Positions 6,528 through 13,292 of a stretch of DNA of 13,911 nt are shown here, piece after piece (position 1 is the stretch's first letter; each line of letters starts with the position of its first letter). The stretch covers positions 1-13,911 of the forward strand of contig CAZGSG010000145.1 of assembly GCA_964528095.1 (NCBI GenBank), read 5' to 3'. Under the pieces are notes generated by a model that ran no database searches, was not told where the DNA came from, and worked only from the letters and a program-made list of their open reading frames with translations. The translations under genes and the position numbers were made by a program. The DNA comes from CAZGSG01 sp964528095 (GTDB lineage: Bacteria > Bacteroidota > Bacteroidia > Chitinophagales > Chitinophagaceae).

Positions 6528-6587
6528 GGCAGGAACCGGTACCAAATGGATTTCCTTGCCTAATTGAAATCATTTCGAATGGATTTC
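6528..6587. repeat. Two adjacent dyads upstream of the first small HTH gene
   Basis: The first dyad pairs GGCAGGAA (6528-6535) with TTCCTTGCC (6552-6560) with one bulge. The second is a near-palindrome whose ends are GAAATC (6566-6571) and GATTTC (6582-6587) with TTTCGAA at its centre. The ten bases AATGGATTTC occur in both. Lying about 115 bp ahead of the HTH gene at 6703, they are candidate operator sites, but nothing links them to a particular protein. Confidence 0.4.
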
Positions 6588-6702
6588 TTCATTCAACTGC
6601 AAAGCTCCATCAGTCATGCTACGTACAACGATGGATGCTGAAGCTGGATGAACTATGCACAAACCTATCCTCCGCATTAATTCGAAACCTTAAACCGTCA
6701 GT

Positions 6703-6912
6703 ATGACAACTAAGTCAAACGTACTAATCAAGCCGTACAACATTAAAGAGCTCGCCGCGATCTACAACGTTACGCCTCGTACAATGTCCAATTGGCTGGA
6801 AGAGCATAAAGCAGCCATTGGGAAAAAAGTAGGCCGTTATTTTTCTGCATTGCAAGTAAAGATCGTTTTTGAAAAATTGGGACTTCCTGGAGAAGTTCAT
6901 GACCACGATTAA
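6703..6912 (+). CDS. Small helix-turn-helix protein, paralogue of the 7795 product
   Basis: A 69-residue protein with a MerR/excisionase-like helix-turn-helix: IKPYNIKELAAIYNVTPRTM, then SNWLEEHKAAIG, with a C-terminal ALQVKIVFEKLGLPG. It aligns without gaps over 55 residues with the product of 7795 (25 identities by eye). The ending with LQV, an isoleucine-rich helix and LGLPG recalls the short Bacteroidota family annotated DUF4248, an impression I could not test. Such proteins occur beside mobile elements and may act as transcription or recombination directionality factors. It is separated from the main operon by about 300 bp with its own promoter-like site. Confidence 0.7.
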   Translation: MTTKSNVLIKPYNIKELAAIYNVTPRTMSNWLEEHKAAIGKKVGRYFSALQVKIVFEKLGLPGEVHDHD

Positions 6913-7219
6913 CATTTCGCCTTCTCTATTTACCTTATCCACCATTCCAGCCCTCACTCTGATAGTTAAGCTCCATCATCGTTATAGTAGTTTACCCAAT
7001 CCGTCATCACTCTGTACTTACATCGCTACAAGAGTACAGGCCATTGCTATTTCAAGTACTTTGTAAGATTGCATTATCCAGCATTTCCGATACAATTTGA
7101 TTAATGATTGTCTGATTCTGTCTGAAAGATGCTGAAACATGCAGAAACAGGAAAGTAGGTTTTTGGGGCATCGTAGGTTTGTATTGTAAACGTCAACAAC
7201 AAACGAAAAATATACTACG
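6913..7219. other. 307-bp intergenic leader of the main operon
   Basis: No convincing gene is seen. The right end holds two GTAGGTTTnT direct repeats 18 bp apart (7155-7164 and 7173-7182) and a dyad reaching the start codon of the next gene. The rest (6913-7150) is unremarkable, with neither a T-run terminator nor a clear promoter. Confidence 0.5.
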
Positions 7220-7222
7220 ATG
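7169..7222 (+). promoter_or_regulatory. Dyad with -7-like box enclosing the start of the 188-residue gene
   Basis: CATCGTAG (7169-7176) is a perfect inverted repeat of CTACGATG (7215-7222), and the ATG of the next gene is the last three bases of the right arm. Just inside, GTTTGT (7177-7182) can pair with ACAAAC (7199-7204). TAGGTTTG (7174-7181) fits the TAnnTTTG -7 consensus, although no good -33 element precedes it. The dyad may be an operator, or an RNA hairpin hiding the start codon if transcription begins upstream of it. Confidence 0.4.
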
Positions 7223-7786
7223 AGACAACAATCAATCCAACAAAGTTCAGGCAGTGCTGCCTTCAAAGTGCTTCGAGGATTACTTACAGATCCCGCGTCG
7301 TTATCCATAGCACCGGATATGGTTAGTACTGCCTGGACTTTTGCGATGAGCGCCTTATGGAATTGTCAACAGCTCTCTTCAAAAGAGTGCGGTCATGCGA
7401 AAGAGCATATTACCCGGTTCATCAGCTTATACCGGAATCCACGTAAAGGCTTCTCTGCCTTTTGCCAACGGATAATTATTGCACAGAGATTCCTGGATAT
7501 GGACACTGGTGAGTTGCAAATCCTTCCTTCTGCCTGGTTAGACAGAAAACATGAAAAAGGTTTTGCCATCACTAAAGGATTGTACCAGGACATGCGCAAG
7601 ATCCGCGAATCTTTGCCAGCTTATGAAAGGGAAATAAAAGCCCTGGCTGAAGCCGCACTGGAGTTCAGTGAATCTCCCACCGCGCAAAACTTTCTCTACT
7701 GGAAGAGTTACTTCATTGAAAGAAGCAAACCTGAGTTGCTTAACCTCTTCCAACTCTTTGTTTCAAATTTCCTGTATTCAAAATAA
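7220..7786 (+). CDS. Unrecognised 188-residue helical protein, first gene of the operon
   Basis: I do not recognise this protein. It is almost entirely alpha-helical by composition, with no membrane segment or signal peptide. It has two cysteines and an H-x3-H pair close together (NCQQLSSKECGHAKEH, residues about 49-64), which could suggest metal binding but has no repeat to support it. A long charged helix spans about 123-155 (YQDMRKIRESLPAYEREIKA onward). The ATG at 7220 lies in the right arm of a dyad. Only 8 bp separate its stop from the second small HTH gene, so the two are co-transcribed; this protein, flanked by two paralogous HTH proteins, may belong to the regulatory front end of the operon. 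Confidence 0.7.
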   Translation: MRQQSIQQSSGSAAFKVLRGLLTDPASLSIAPDMVSTAWTFAMSALWNCQQLSSKECGHAKEHITRFISLYRNPRKGFSAFCQRIIIAQRFLDMDTGELQILPSAWLDRKHEKGFAITKGLYQDMRKIRESLPAYEREIKALAEAALEFSESPTAQNFLYWKSYFIERSKPELLNLFQLFVSNFLYSK

Positions 7787-7794
7787 ACAAGGCT

Positions 7795-8031
7795 ATGTCA
7801 AAACACACTCCCAAAAAGTATTTTGACAGTAATGGCAACCTGATCATTAAGCCATACCGGATGATTGATCTTGAAAACATCTTTGACGTGGATGCACGAA
7901 CACTGAAGAAATGGATCAAAGAGTATCAAACAGATATTGGGGAGAAGAAGGGGAAATATTTTACCATCCTTCAAGTCTCAACAATTATTCAGAAGATCGG
8001 TCTCCCCGGTATTTGGACCATAAGAGCTTAA
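7795..8031 (+). CDS. Small helix-turn-helix protein, paralogue of the 6703 product
   Basis: A 78-residue protein. After a polar N-terminus it repeats the plan of the 6703 product: IKPYRMIDLENIFDVDARTL, KKWIKEYQTDIG, then a basic KKGKYF and LQVSTIIQKIGLPG. The Arg-Thr before helix 3 and the single Trp are conserved in both, as expected for a MerR-like recognition unit. The start has CTATG like several genes downstream. The two copies may bind related sites or form a heterodimer, one outside and one inside the operon. Confidence 0.72.
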   Translation: MSKHTPKKYFDSNGNLIIKPYRMIDLENIFDVDARTLKKWIKEYQTDIGEKKGKYFTILQVSTIIQKIGLPGIWTIRA

Positions 8032-8102
8032 TCTAATTACCGCCATGAACCATTAAACCGGCATCTTATAGACCTGTATTCCATTAACTGTTAAACCATC
8101 CT

Positions 8103-8297
8103 ATGAAAACAGATACTTCCTTTAGCAGCACTTTTTTGACCGGTTGCGTATTACTGGCAAGTTTTGATTTTGCTGGATTATTTGAGTATGCTTTGAAAGC
8201 CGGGGTCGGAGGTGCTATCTGGCTTGCCTATAAGCTCACCGCTGATTACCTGTCCGAATTGAAAAAGAAGAAAAAACAATCCAATGAGCCTGAGTAA
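8103..8297 (+). CDS. Small membrane protein with lysine-rich tail
   Basis: A 64-residue protein with a hydrophobic region from about 8 to 47, probably two short membrane passes (STFLTGCVLLASFDFAGLF and the glycine-rich AGVGGAIWLAYKL), and a cytoplasmic-type tail with five lysines at 54-58. The size and charge pattern would suit a holin-like or virion-membrane protein, but holin prediction from layout alone is weak. The start is ATCCTATG, the same eight bases as at 11310 and 12103. It overlaps the next gene by 14 bp. Confidence 0.65.
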   Translation: MKTDTSFSSTFLTGCVLLASFDFAGLFEYALKAGVGGAIWLAYKLTADYLSELKKKKKQSNEPE

Positions 8298-8757
8298 AGC
8301 GATTACCGGCACATTGCTGGCTGGCAGTGCAGTGGCGATCTACTTCTTTGCCCGAAAAATGCAACGTGTAGCGATCAACCTGGAAGCTGTTCCTTCCGCA
8401 TCTATTCACAAGATCAGCTTGTCTGGTGTTACACTCCGCCTGGACGTGCTATTGAAAAACCCTACAAAGGGAAGTTTTACTGTAAAGTTTCCATTTGTAA
8501 AAATCAAATACAAGGGACAGGCAATAGGAAGTTCGCAGGTAGTCAATAAGGATATAATTATACCTGCGTTTGGCCAGGTAATGATAGACAAGATTATGAT
8601 TGATATACCACTGTCCAATGCTCTATCGGTCATAACCGCCCTCATCACATCCTTGCAAAACAAAGAGAAGGTTAACCTGAACGCAACGATCATCACTACA
8701 GCGTCGGTGGGACTGGTTAACCTGCCTTTTGAAAAAGCATTTGATCTCAGTATTTAA
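8284..8757 (+). CDS. Membrane-anchored LEA14-like (LEA_2/WHy) protein
   Basis: A 157-residue protein with an N-terminal membrane anchor (ITGTLLAGSAVAIYFFARK, residues about 7-25) and a beta-sandwich of the LEA type 2 kind. The visible signature is a strand GVTLRLDVLLKNPTKGSFTV (note the NP turn), followed by FVKIKYKGQAIGSS, a strand DIIIPAFGQV, and alternating strands IMIDIPL and LNATIITTASVGL. LEA_2 domains of this size are common in Bacteroidota cell-envelope proteins. With one membrane pass the domain could face the periplasm or, if the element forms a particle, lie beside an internal membrane. It overlaps the gene before it and is followed 10 bp later by the transglutaminase-like gene. 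Confidence 0.7.
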   Translation: MSLSKAITGTLLAGSAVAIYFFARKMQRVAINLEAVPSASIHKISLSGVTLRLDVLLKNPTKGSFTVKFPFVKIKYKGQAIGSSQVVNKDIIIPAFGQVMIDKIMIDIPLSNALSVITALITSLQNKEKVNLNATIITTASVGLVNLPFEKAFDLSI

Positions 8758-8767
8758 TCCGTACCCG

Positions 8768-10549
8768 ATGGAAGCTACCAGTAAAAGAAACATTAGAAGT
8801 GGAAATGAATATGATCATTTGTTTCCCCGCGCAGAAGGCAGTAACAAAACCGTCCGCAAGAATGCAGATGTTTCCCATACAGTAGCTTTTATTCCTAAAG
8901 TTGTTTTCCAAACCTTATCCCATACGCGGCCAATAGCCGACCGGCTCAAAGGGACTTCATTATATCAGACCTGCAACAATATCTGGCAGTTTGTTTATTG
9001 GCATATCCAATATAAAAAAGATGATGCTGGTTTGGAGCAAGTGCGAAGTCCGGCAAGAGCCTGGCACGATAGAAAGACAGGGGTAGATTGTGACTGTTAT
9101 ACGGTGTTCATATCCAGTATTCTTACTAACCTGAATATTCCACATATCCTTCGAATCACCAAATACCACCGTGATTATTTTCAGCACATCTACCCCATCG
9201 TGCCATATGGGAACAAATGGATTACGATTGATTGCGTGACAAACAGATTCGATCACGAAGTACCCTTTAGCGAAAAAAAAGATTATCCTATGGACCTCCA
9301 ATATTTGAACGGATTTGAAAACGATCCGCTATCCGGCTCAGATGATGGGCTGAATGAACTGAATAGACTTCTTGCGAATAATTTCAGCGATCAACAAGCA
9401 TATGGACTGGGTGACCAATCGTTAGGTTTGTTTGGCAGAAAGAAAAAGAAAGCCGCCGCCGCTGCGGCAGCAGCAGCGGATCCCAATGCACCGCCTCCTC
9501 CTCCAAAGAAAAAGAAGAAAGGATTTTTCAGGAAACTCAACCTGCGCAAAGTCCTGAATGTGGTGAACAAGGTTAACCCTGCCACTGTGTTGCTACGTAA
9601 CGGGCTGCTCCTGGCCATGAAGTTGAACATTATGAATGTTGCCCAAAGAATGCGTTGGGGCTATCTGCCACCCAACTTGGCTGCGTCAAAAAATATTGAT
9701 CCGGCTAAACACCAGCGCCTGATTGCCTCGAAAGAGAAACTTGAGAAAATTTTTGAAGGTGCGGGTGGCAAACCCAGTAATCTGCGGAAAGCCATTCTCG
9801 GAGGGAAGGGCAATAAAGACAAAGCAGTACAAGGATTGGATGGATTAGACATGATTGATTTCGGGGCGCTCGATGGAATGGACCTCAATACGCCAATTCA
9901 GGAAATACTGGGAGACATTTACTACAGTGAGAATGTTAACGGCGTAGATGGTACTGATCTAATAGATGGATTGGGTGAATTAGGTGAACCAGTAACGATG
10001 GCAACAGTAGGCGCTGCTATGGGAGTAGTTACAGCGATTGCCGCTGCACTCAAACAGATCGGAAGCATTTTCAAAGGAAAAGGCGAAGGGAGTGCAGACT
10101 TCGATGAAAACATAAATGCCGCTGCCGAAGCGAACCTGCCGACCCCTAACACTACCACCCTCCCCGCTAATATTACTATTCCAGAGCCACCTCCTTCGTA
10201 TATCACGCCTGCTCCTTCTTACAACACACCAGCTCCAGTCAACCAGGAAGAAGAGGATATGGATTTTGCCTCTGAAAGCAGAACAGCTATATCCTTACCC
10301 AATTCACCTGCTGCCGGTAAATCTCTTGTGGCAGATCCGCCTCCTGCAAAAGAATCATTCTGGGAGAAAAATAAAAAATGGATCAAGCCTGTAGCCATCG
10401 CAGGAGGAGGTATAGCAGTTCTAGCTATCGGGTATCACATTATGAAGAAGAAAGAGAAAGCCAAAAGTGTCCCGAAAGGATTAGCTGGTATTCCGAAAAA
10501 GAAGAAGAACAGGCATAGAAAGAAGAAAGAGAGTGTGTCTTTATACTAA
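8768..10549 (+). CDS. Membrane-anchored transglutaminase-like (papain-fold) protein
   Basis: A 593-residue protein; an in-frame TTG at 8729 would overlap the previous gene and is less likely than the ATG at 8768. Residues about 60-170 form a transglutaminase-like domain: GVDCDCYTVFISSIL places Cys108 at the helix start, FQHIYPIVPYG gives His140 and KWITIDCV gives Asp155, the expected catalytic triad. Then follow a low-complexity stretch (nine alanines, five prolines, lysine blocks, about 221-245), a basic helical segment (LRNGLLLAMKLNIMNVAQRM), an acidic motif QGLDGLDM (about 354), an amphipathic helix VVTAIAAALKQIGSIFKG (about 420), a proline-rich linker, and a membrane segment (about 541-559) with a lysine-rich end. 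The domain family includes proteases and crosslinking or wall-modifying enzymes. Here it may process or anchor an assembly, or act on the cell wall; the substrate cannot be read. Confidence 0.78.
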   Translation: MEATSKRNIRSGNEYDHLFPRAEGSNKTVRKNADVSHTVAFIPKVVFQTLSHTRPIADRLKGTSLYQTCNNIWQFVYWHIQYKKDDAGLEQVRSPARAWHDRKTGVDCDCYTVFISSILTNLNIPHILRITKYHRDYFQHIYPIVPYGNKWITIDCVTNRFDHEVPFSEKKDYPMDLQYLNGFENDPLSGSDDGLNELNRLLANNFSDQQAYGLGDQSLGLFGRKKKKAAAAAAAAADPNAPPPPPKKKKKGFFRKLNLRKVLNVVNKVNPATVLLRNGLLLAMKLNIMNVAQRMRWGYLPPNLAASKNIDPAKHQRLIASKEKLEKIFEGAGGKPSNLRKAILGGKGNKDKAVQGLDGLDMIDFGALDGMDLNTPIQEILGDIYYSENVNGVDGTDLIDGLGELGEPVTMATVGAAMGVVTAIAAALKQIGSIFKGKGEGSADFDENINAAAEANLPTPNTTTLPANITIPEPPPSYITPAPSYNTPAPVNQEEEDMDFASESRTAISLPNSPAAGKSLVADPPPAKESFWEKNKKWIKPVAIAGGGIAVLAIGYHIMKKKEKAKSVPKGLAGIPKKKKNRHRKKKESVSLY

Positions 10550-10574
10550 CTCATTTATCTCCTAAAATCCTAAA

Positions 10575-11264
10575 ATGAAAACAATGTCAAAGAAAAAAAA
10601 TAGCTACCAGAAGAAGGCGCATAAAATCCAGCTTTCAAGTATTCTAAGCGGTGAAGCTGACGGAAAAGGCAGTGTGACAACTAGCGCACTGCTGTCTCTA
10701 AAAGATGTGGTCTTTGTGGTGTTGGGCGGTGGTATGCTCGGAGCTGTTTCTGGTAAATTGGCGCTCCCTATTGGCTTTGCCATCACAGGCATTGGCCACT
10801 ACTCGAATAGCAAAGTATTGCAATTGATCGGGGTTGGAACAATGGCTGCGAACACGTTTACAAAAGTTATTCCTAATACAGTGGGCGACCTGGAAGGACT
10901 GGATGGTGTGAAAGAACGATTGCAAGCCTACAGGGAATCCATGAAGGAAAAGTTTTATCTGGACAAGATCATGAAGAAGAAAACACCTGCAGTTACTAAC
11001 GGTATCGGAGAAGTGCAGTATTTTACTTATCCGGTTTCAGGATCACCCGTTAATGGTGACCTGGCTGCCCTGGATGCCATCGAGCAACAACTCGCTGAAA
11101 GTGCCTTGCAATTTCAAGGCGTAGGAAGCCTGGCAGAACTGGAAGGTGGTGATGATTATCAAACAGGTGATGTGCCTGACTACCAGACTGGCGAAGTTCC
11201 GGACTACCAAACAGGTAATACGCCTGGCTATGATTTTGGGGAAATCGCAGACCGTATCTATTAA
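10575..11264 (+). CDS. Multi-helix membrane protein with C-terminal tandem repeat
   Basis: A 229-residue protein. A basic N-terminus (KKKNSYQKKAHK) is followed by three hydrophobic glycine-rich segments at about 45-60, 62-76 and 81-95 (GGGMLGAVSGKLALPIGFAI and VLQLIGVGTMAANTF), so it is probably an integral membrane protein. GDLEGLDGVKERLQ (about 104-117) carries the GLDG motif also found in both neighbouring proteins. The C-terminal 40 residues contain three copies of DYQTGxxP and a degenerate fourth, ending in IADRIY. I do not recognise the family. Lying between a membrane-anchored papain-like protein and the abundant beta protein, it could link a membrane to an outer layer. Confidence 0.7.
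   Translation: MKTMSKKKNSYQKKAHKIQLSSILSGEADGKGSVTTSALLSLKDVVFVVLGGGMLGAVSGKLALPIGFAITGIGHYSNSKVLQLIGVGTMAANTFTKVIPNTVGDLEGLDGVKERLQAYRESMKEKFYLDKIMKKKTPAVTNGIGEVQYFTYPVSGSPVNGDLAALDAIEQQLAESALQFQGVGSLAELEGGDDYQTGDVPDYQTGEVPDYQTGNTPGYDFGEIADRIY
11154..11225 (+). repeat. Three tandem 24-bp units coding DYQTGxxP
   Basis: The units 11154-11177, 11178-11201 and 11202-11225 encode DYQTGDVP, DYQTGEVP and DYQTGNTP; a fourth degenerate unit (GYDFGE) follows. Codons differ between units (GAT/GAC, TAT/TAC, CAA/CAG), so the repeat has been kept as protein and is not a recent DNA duplication. Confidence 0.85.
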
Positions 11265-11309
11265 TCATTTTTTATAACTCCTTCCTCTGTGGAAGAAAAT
11301 CCTTATCCT

Positions 11310-12029
11310 ATGTTAGGTATACTTGAAGGCGTTGAAGAATACAACAACGCAGGAGCACTCATCGGCATCGATGGATTAGATGGCGATGAACTACTCGGAG
11401 CCTTAAAGAAAATGAACCCGGTGAAACGAGCCCGAACAGTTAACAAACTGGCTAATCCTGGCCCTCCTTCTCGTGGTTCACGGGGAGAAATGGAAAAGAT
11501 GTTTGCGGAGCTGCCTCCGCACATCAAAGAAGCACTGTCGAGAGGCGAACTCAGGTTAGCAGATGCCACCATCTATTCAATCAAACCTGCCAGCAGCAAA
11601 ACAATTAAGATGTTTGAAACGCAGGACGAAAAAGAAAAGGGGATGCGTAATGTTTCTAACGCAAAGCTGCCCAAGAACCAATGCTTACTTGTTAGCGGGA
11701 TCTATTTACTGGCCGGTGTTTCCACCGATGACACAAAGCCTAAAATCATTGCTACTGAATACAAGGGGCTGGAAACTTTTAACGCCATTGCCAACGGGGA
11801 GTTCAGCCTGAAGTCGAATAAGAAATACATCGTTCCTGAGACTTCCAATGCGGTGTTCAAAACTGCTGCTTATCACCAGGTTCCCATTGGATACTATAAG
11901 TTGTCTAATCCCCGGTTGATTCATGATGACATTCAAATAGAATTTACAGTTGAGTTGGGGTCAATGGATGGCATTGTTGCGAACACCAACATTTTTGTTG
12001 GCCTTCACGGAACTATCACCACGCCATAG
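11310..12029 (+). CDS. 239-residue protein: helical/basic N-terminus and all-beta C-terminal domain (candidate shell subunit)
   Basis: I chose ATG 11310 over the upstream in-frame GTG 11289 because it sits in ATCCTATG, the start context of two other genes in this operon. Residues 1-80 are helical and contain IDGLDGDELLGALKKMNPVKRA, a basic segment and a Gly-Pro-Ser-Arg-rich linker (about 49-59). Residues about 85-239 look all-beta: alternating strands ATIYSIKP, QCLLVSGIYLLAG, KKYIVPET, VPIGYYKLSN, DIQIEFTVELGS and the final NTNIFVGLHGTITTP, compatible with a single jelly-roll. An intrinsic terminator follows directly, a common device for raising one product above the rest of an operon. Together these suggest an abundant structural (capsid- or layer-like) protein. 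I did not recognise a family by sequence, so the capsid reading is inference. Confidence 0.7.
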   Translation: MLGILEGVEEYNNAGALIGIDGLDGDELLGALKKMNPVKRARTVNKLANPGPPSRGSRGEMEKMFAELPPHIKEALSRGELRLADATIYSIKPASSKTIKMFETQDEKEKGMRNVSNAKLPKNQCLLVSGIYLLAGVSTDDTKPKIIATEYKGLETFNAIANGEFSLKSNKKYIVPETSNAVFKTAAYHQVPIGYYKLSNPRLIHDDIQIEFTVELGSMDGIVANTNIFVGLHGTITTP

Positions 12030-12057
12030 ACGAAGTCGTTTTGTTTTCCGTTACCCT

Positions 12058-12089
12058 GCAGGCTGACCCCGTAAGGTCTCCTGCTTTTT
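12058..12089 (+). terminator. Intrinsic terminator inside the operon
   Basis: GCAGG (12058-12062) pairs with CCTGC (12080-12084), and GACC (12065-12068) with GGTC (12075-12078) across a small internal loop, followed at once by TTTTT (12085-12089). It lies in a 73-bp gap in an otherwise tightly packed gene string. Partial readthrough would leave the upstream 239-residue protein more abundant than the four genes downstream. Confidence 0.75.
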
Positions 12090-12102
12090 AAAAGAATATC
12101 CT

Positions 12103-12486
12103 ATGTGCCGGCGAATAAAGAAAAGGTTCAATATTGAAATCAACGATACAGGTACGGTGATCAACAAAACATTTGAACTCGATAAAAACATTACCTGTAT
12201 TCATGGATTGCTTTTCACTGCTAACCGAGACGATCTTATGTATTACCGGGGAACTCAGAAAGTGGAGGTAAACATGAGGGAAGTTTTTCCGGAAGAGTAT
12301 GAAACCAAATTATTAATGAGCGGTATCAATGTGCCTCCTAATAACCGATACTACGATGTTGGTGATCTTTCCCCTGGCAACTTCAAAGTAACTGTTGCCT
12401 ACAGAGATGTCGAGAACACGATTGTTGGTTTTGAACCCTACCGTATTTCCTTATACCTGGATTGTACTATAGATGATGACTTATGA
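12103..12486 (+). CDS. Small beta-rich protein (127 residues)
   Basis: Unrecognised. After a short basic start (CRRIKKR), the protein alternates strands and turns: NIEINDTGTVI, TFELDKNITCIHGLLFTANR, YYRGTQKVEVNMREVFP, ETKLLMSGINVPPNNRYYDVG, NFKVTVAYRD, and PYRISLYLDCTIDD. This suggests a beta-sandwich. No signal peptide or membrane segment is present. It begins 14 bp after the terminator in the ATCCTATG start context, and its stop overlaps the next ATG (ATGA). With its two neighbours it forms a run of three coupled small beta proteins, as seen for minor structural proteins of particles. Confidence 0.7.
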   Translation: MCRRIKKRFNIEINDTGTVINKTFELDKNITCIHGLLFTANRDDLMYYRGTQKVEVNMREVFPEEYETKLLMSGINVPPNNRYYDVGDLSPGNFKVTVAYRDVENTIVGFEPYRISLYLDCTIDDDL

Positions 12487-12971
12487 TGCAGCAAGCCATA
12501 GTTATAACCAAGAAAATCACTATCCCAGGACAGCATGAGTATTTCCAGTTAGTGTTGCCAAAGGATGTTGCCTGGTTGATTGGACTGGAATACGGGTTTA
12601 CGGAGATTGCCCCTCCTGGACCTCCGAGAGACTTTGGCATAGCAGCCAGGATAGAGCCGGGAGCTGAACAATTTGAAGTGCAGTGGAACTATCTCAAAGG
12701 CCAATTGACACTGATGCTTCCCGGTTGTGAGAATATCTTTTTTCAAGATGATATTCTGATGGATAAGAATATCACGCAAGGAGAAACGGTGTCCAATATG
12801 TTCTGGGAACCGAAGCCGTATACTTTTATGTCAAAGCGGGAAGAATATTCATTCCGCGTTGCCAGATCCAGCAACCTGGTGGAGGGAATTTATAAAGATG
12901 CTTACAGGAATGATCCCGGTAATTTTTTCCCCTACATGCTCCGGCTTTATTTATGGACTGAAAAATGTTGA
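12483..12971 (+). CDS. Small beta-rich protein (162 residues)
   Basis: Unrecognised. Strand-rich throughout: AIVITKKITIPGQHEYFQLV, DVAWLIGLEYGFTEI, a proline-rich turn (APPGPPRDFG), FEVQWNYLKGQLTLML, YTFMSKREEYSFRVAR and a C-terminal PYMLRLYLWTEK. Like the preceding product it ends with a pro-Tyr-x-x-x-Leu-Tyr-Leu strand (PYMLRLYLW here, PYRISLYLD there), a hint that the two share a fold. The ATG at 12483 overlaps the previous stop by 4 bp; the ATG at 12486 is also possible. Confidence 0.7.
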   Translation: MMQQAIVITKKITIPGQHEYFQLVLPKDVAWLIGLEYGFTEIAPPGPPRDFGIAARIEPGAEQFEVQWNYLKGQLTLMLPGCENIFFQDDILMDKNITQGETVSNMFWEPKPYTFMSKREEYSFRVARSSNLVEGIYKDAYRNDPGNFFPYMLRLYLWTEKC

Positions 12972-13288
12972 TTATGACAGCGGGACTTGCTTTGGAATAT
13001 ATCAGCAGGCGGATGAAGGAATTGTGTCATGGTGATAATTACCATCTCCGTTTCCGGCACTTTGTTCTCAGTAGTAATGAAACGTATACCATCCAGGCCC
13101 ATAACCAGCTTTTCATCTTGCTGGAACCATTTGATGGTATGTATATCGAAAGTGATTCCGGCTTATTTGATATAAGTTTCAGGGGAGCAAAAGAGATGCA
13201 GTATGAACATCAGGGTGAAATTCAGCTTACAAACTACACGGGTGACATCATTGACATCCGGTTTATTCAGGTAATCCCAAAATGCTAA
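12965..13288 (+). CDS. Small beta-rich protein (107 residues)
   Basis: Unrecognised. A short N-terminal helix (YISRRMKELC) leads into strands: YHLRFRHFVLSSNETYTIQA, NQLFILLEPFDGMYIESD, LFDISFRG, EIQLTNYTGDIIDIRFIQVI. The layout is again a compact beta-sandwich. It overlaps the previous gene by 7 bp; a second in-frame ATG at 12974 would shorten it by three residues. Its stop is 4 bp before the next gene. Confidence 0.68.
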   Translation: MLIMTAGLALEYISRRMKELCHGDNYHLRFRHFVLSSNETYTIQAHNQLFILLEPFDGMYIESDSGLFDISFRGAKEMQYEHQGEIQLTNYTGDIIDIRFIQVIPKC

Positions 13289-13292
13289 TGCT

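Larger units (their letters stand above)
5481..6702. other. 1.2-kb gene-free region dense in inverted repeats
   Basis: No frame here looks like a gene: the only open frames are about 60 codons and cross the inverted repeats. The left two thirds (5554-6057) hold two covarying hairpins and two related inverted-repeat-bounded elements. The right third holds a 6-bp hairpin (6400-6417) and two adjacent dyads (6528-6587) ahead of the next gene. The rest is AT-rich, without features I can define. No tRNA, CRISPR array or insertion-sequence transposase is visible. Confidence 0.7.

Noticed and set aside
8729..8767. TTG start adding 13 residues to the transglutaminase-like protein
   Set aside because: It would lie inside the LEA14-like gene; the ATG at 8768 leaves a normal 10-bp gap.
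9391..9630. Minus-strand open frame opposite the poly-alanine region
   Set aside because: It is a product of the low-complexity GCC/GCG and CCT runs in the plus-strand gene.
11289..11309. GTG start for the beta-domain protein
   Set aside because: It falls in a small CTTCC/GGAAG hairpin (11281-11295), whereas ATG 11310 has the ATCCTATG context of other starts in the operon.
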